From: JAKBCQ01 sp021807585
Lineage (GTDB): Bacteria > Planctomycetota > Planctomycetia > Isosphaerales > Isosphaeraceae
Direction: 5' to 3'
Length of the DNA: 5,805 bases
NCBI GenBank assembly: GCA_027325115.1
Contig: DAHWFG010000657.1
Span: 1-5,805, forward strand
Shown here: positions 3,969 to 5,805 of the stretch, in pieces
Layout of the letters: every line of letters begins with the position of its first letter
How positions within the stretch are numbered: the stretch's first letter is position 1
Position numbers and translations under genes: made by a program
The notes under the pieces: generated by a model
The model's input: only the letters and a program-made list of their open reading frames with translations
Told to the model about the DNA's origin: nothing
The model's database searches: none

Positions 3969-5381
3969 ATGTCCTCCGCGCCTAACGGTCATTCGTCGCG
4001 TTCGGTCGCGTCCGCATCGGGCGTGTCGTTCGCCGACCGCCTTCCCCCCCAAAATATCGAGGCCGAGATGGGGGTCCTCGGCGGCGTGTTGCTCAACAAC
4101 GACATGCTCCACGAGGTCATGACGATCCTCACCGCGGACGACTTCTACCGCGACTCGCATCAAACGATCTTCCGCGCCATCAGAGACTTATATGATCAGG
4201 GCAAGGGGGTCGATGCGATCATCCTCGCCGACGAACTGACCCGCCGCGGCGAGTTCGAACGCGTCGGCGGCGAAGAAATCCTCGCCTCGGTCCTCAACAG
4301 CGTCCCTCACGCAGCCAACGCCAAATATCACGCGCATATCGTCCGTCAAAAATCCATCAGTCGACATTTAATTCAAAGCTGCAACGAATCGCTCCAGGAA
4401 ATTTACGACGGCAAGCTTACCGCCGACGAGCAACTCGAATCCGCCGAGCGACGCATCTTCCAGATCGCCGAGGAACAGGTTACCGGAGAGACCGTCGAAC
4501 TCCGCGATATCCTCGGCAAAACGATGGATCGGATCGCCGCGCGGTCCGAATCAAGACACGCCGTCACGGGAGTGGGAACCGGATATTACGAACTCGACGA
4601 CATGTCGGGAGGGCTCCAAAACGCGCAGTTGATCATTCTGGCGGCGCGCCCCAGTATGGGAAAAACCGCGATCGCTCTCAATATGTGTGAACATGTTGCG
4701 GTCAATCTACGCAAGGGGGTTCTGGTCGTCAGTCTGGAAATGGTGCAAAACGAACTCGCCGAACGGCTCATCTGCGCGCGGTCGCGGATCGACGGACAAA
4801 AGCTTAAAACGGGTCAAAATCTCAGCACGCGAGACATGGCCCAACTGGGGAAGGGATTCGAGGAGCTCCGGTCGTCGCCGATCTTCATCGACGACACCCC
4901 CACGCGGACGATGCTGCAGATCACCGCGAACTCGCGACGCTTGAAAATGCGCCACGATATCGGACTTGTTATCGTCGATTATATCCAGTTGATCGAATCC
5001 GAAAGCGAGGACGGTCGCGATAACCGACAAGAGCAGATCGCCAAGATCAGCCGCAGGCTCAAAACGCTGGCTCGCGAACTCGAGGTTCCCGTGATCGCGC
5101 TTTCACAATTGAATCGAGCCGTCGAAACCCGCGAAGATCGCCGACCCCGCATGGCCGACCTCCGCGAAAGCGGGGCGATCGAACAAGACGCCGACCTCGT
5201 GCTCCTGCTCCATCGCCCCGAGTATTACGACCCCAACGATCAACCGGGGCTCGCCGAGCTGATCATCGCCAAAAACCGCAACGGAGCGACGGGGAAGATC
5301 AAGCTCGCGTTCCTCAAAACGTTCTTCCGCTTCGAAAATCTCGCCACCGTCGCCGAACCGATCGACGCGGGCTCGTTCTAA
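3969..5381 (+). CDS. dnaB: Replicative DNA helicase DnaB
   Basis: DnaB is the hexameric ring helicase that unwinds DNA at the replication fork using ATP. The 470-residue product equals the usual length (E. coli 471). The N-terminal DnaB_N domain spans about residues 24-125 (RLPPQNIEAEMGVLGGVLLN onward), followed by a linker. The RecA-like domain has Walker A AARPSMGKTA (225-234, Lys232), the conserved Glu257 in VVSLEM, Walker B LVIVDYIQL (333-341, Asp337), ALSQLNR with Gln380, the block ADLRESGAIEQDADLVLLLH, and AKNRNG with Lys435 and Arg437 in the place of the inter-subunit finger. The chain is continuous, with no intein. ATG 3969 is chosen because it gives the family length and GGAG (3954-3957) lies 11 bases upstream; a TTG at 3876 would add 31 residues unlike any DnaB. 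Leucine codons here are mostly CTC, unlike rpsF and pth upstream, which favour TTG. Confidence 0.98.
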   Translation: MSSAPNGHSSRSVASASGVSFADRLPPQNIEAEMGVLGGVLLNNDMLHEVMTILTADDFYRDSHQTIFRAIRDLYDQGKGVDAIILADELTRRGEFERVGGEEILASVLNSVPHAANAKYHAHIVRQKSISRHLIQSCNESLQEIYDGKLTADEQLESAERRIFQIAEEQVTGETVELRDILGKTMDRIAARSESRHAVTGVGTGYYELDDMSGGLQNAQLIILAARPSMGKTAIALNMCEHVAVNLRKGVLVVSLEMVQNELAERLICARSRIDGQKLKTGQNLSTRDMAQLGKGFEELRSSPIFIDDTPTRTMLQITANSRRLKMRHDIGLVIVDYIQLIESESEDGRDNRQEQIAKISRRLKTLARELEVPVIALSQLNRAVETREDRRPRMADLRESGAIEQDADLVLLLHRPEYYDPNDQPGLAELIIAKNRNGATGKIKLAFLKTFFRFENLATVAEPIDAGSF

Positions 5382-5434
5382 TGACATATCTTGAAATTCG
5401 TTGAATCTTTCACATAACTCACTCATTGAGATTC

Positions 5435-5452
5435 GATCGCGGCCGTGCGATC
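5435..5452. terminator. Weak bidirectional hairpin between convergent dnaB and the RND gene
   Basis: GATCGC (5435-5440), loop GGCCGT and GCGATC (5447-5452) form a perfect 6-bp stem in the 69-bp convergent gap, overlapping the RND stop codon. Only a short AATGTTT follows on the plus strand, so it is a poor intrinsic terminator. An AT-rich stem, GAAATTC with GAA and TTTC (5393-5411), lies just after dnaB. Position favours a termination role; sequence strength does not. Confidence 0.3.
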
Positions 5453-5805
5453 AATGTTTCGTGGCCGCCGAACCCAAAGCCTTATCGGCGGCGGCGTGCT
5501 CTCCGCCGACGGCGATCGCCTCGGGATCAAACGGCTCTTTCGTATGAACATGCCCGTTGACGGAAACATGATGAGGCTCGGAATCTTCAAATTTACGCCG
5601 CACCTCGTTGAGCCATTGAATCACGTTGTAAAACACGGGCGTGAGGAAAATACCGAAGAGCGTCACGCCGAGCATTCCGCTGAAAACCGCGACGCCAAGC
5701 GTCCTCCGCATCTCGGCGCCCGCCCCCACCGAAAGCACGAGGGGCACGACGCCGAGGATGAACGCGAACGAAGTCATCATGATCGGCCGCAAGCGAAGTG
5801 CGCAC
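5451..5805 (-). CDS. RND-family efflux permease (AcrB/HAE1-like), C-terminal fragment
   Basis: RND permeases are inner-membrane proton-driven pumps that work with a periplasmic adaptor and an outer-membrane channel to export drugs or other small molecules. Only the last 117 residues are visible; the gene enters from the right edge, and the first full codon is 5804-5802. The sequence LRLRPIMMTSFAFILGVVPL is the conserved segment leading into the penultimate membrane helix. It is followed by SVGAGAEMRRTLGVAV, the family's GAGAEMRR loop, and the last helix FSGMLGVTLFGIFLTPVFYN. A hydrophilic, presumably cytoplasmic tail of about 50 residues follows, with several His (EPHHVSVNGHVH) and ending SAATKH. 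The substrate cannot be told from this fragment. The TTG/ATG codons near the edge are internal, not starts, because homology continues upstream of them (RLRP). Confidence 0.93.
   Translation of the reverse strand, partial: CALRLRPIMMTSFAFILGVVPLVLSVGAGAEMRRTLGVAVFSGMLGVTLFGIFLTPVFYNVIQWLNEVRRKFEDSEPHHVSVNGHVHTKEPFDPEAIAVGGEHAAADKALGSAATKH

Noticed and set aside
3345..4163. A 272-codon minus-strand open frame opposite rplI and the start of dnaB
   Set aside because: Same reasoning: opposite conserved genes, Arg/Asp/His-rich random-looking composition.
4641..5120. Possible intein in dnaB near the Walker motifs
   Set aside because: dnaB is a frequent intein site, but the protein is continuous and of normal length, with all motifs at usual spacing.
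1..5805. Mobile element, CRISPR array, tRNA or a novel defence system
   Set aside because: I see no transposase, long terminal repeats, regularly spaced repeats or tRNA-like cloverleaf; every substantial coding stretch is a known core gene or an efflux pump.

Overview
The window is about 5.8 kb of roughly 60% G+C bacterial chromosome (estimated by eye) holding ordinary core genes. I infer a member of the Planctomycetota. The reasons are the MetK motif SVSMGHPDK (Met where most bacteria have Glu), an L9 protein with a long Lys/Ala-rich N-terminal extension ending in a GG-x-(M/I)-E type junction, and the order rplY-pth-rpsF-ssb-rplI-dnaB without rpsR. These match what I remember of planctomycete genomes. 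I could not run a search, so the phylum is an inference.

Layout. Bases 1-173 (minus) are the N-terminal end of metK, starting at GTG and running off the left edge. Bases 174-517 are a divergent intergenic region with a good sigma70-type promoter candidate facing right, a GC-rich hairpin with a T-rich tail just before rplY, and a cluster of inverted repeats near a weak promoter candidate for metK. Bases 518-5381 (plus) hold six collinear genes: rplY/ctc (L25), pth (peptidyl-tRNA hydrolase), rpsF (S6, TTG start), ssb, rplI (L9) and dnaB. The gaps between them are about 60 to 175 bp and carry small inverted repeats, so expression need not be one uniform transcript. Bases 5451-5805 (minus) are the C-terminal end of an RND-family efflux permease, convergent with dnaB across a 69-bp gap.

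How the genes work together. L25, S6 and L9 are ribosomal proteins and Pth recycles peptidyl-tRNA, so the first part of the block serves translation. SSB and DnaB act together at the replication fork. This translation-plus-replication cluster is a widespread bacterial arrangement. The flanking metK (S-adenosylmethionine synthesis) and RND pump genes are separate transcription units.

I found no mobile element, CRISPR array, tRNA, rRNA, prophage or undescribed multi-gene system. The points most worth a second look are the rpsF leader (a possible S6:S18-type regulatory RNA), the hairpins before rplY, ssb and dnaB, the L9 extension with its internal start, and a strong excess of GATC/CGATCG words.
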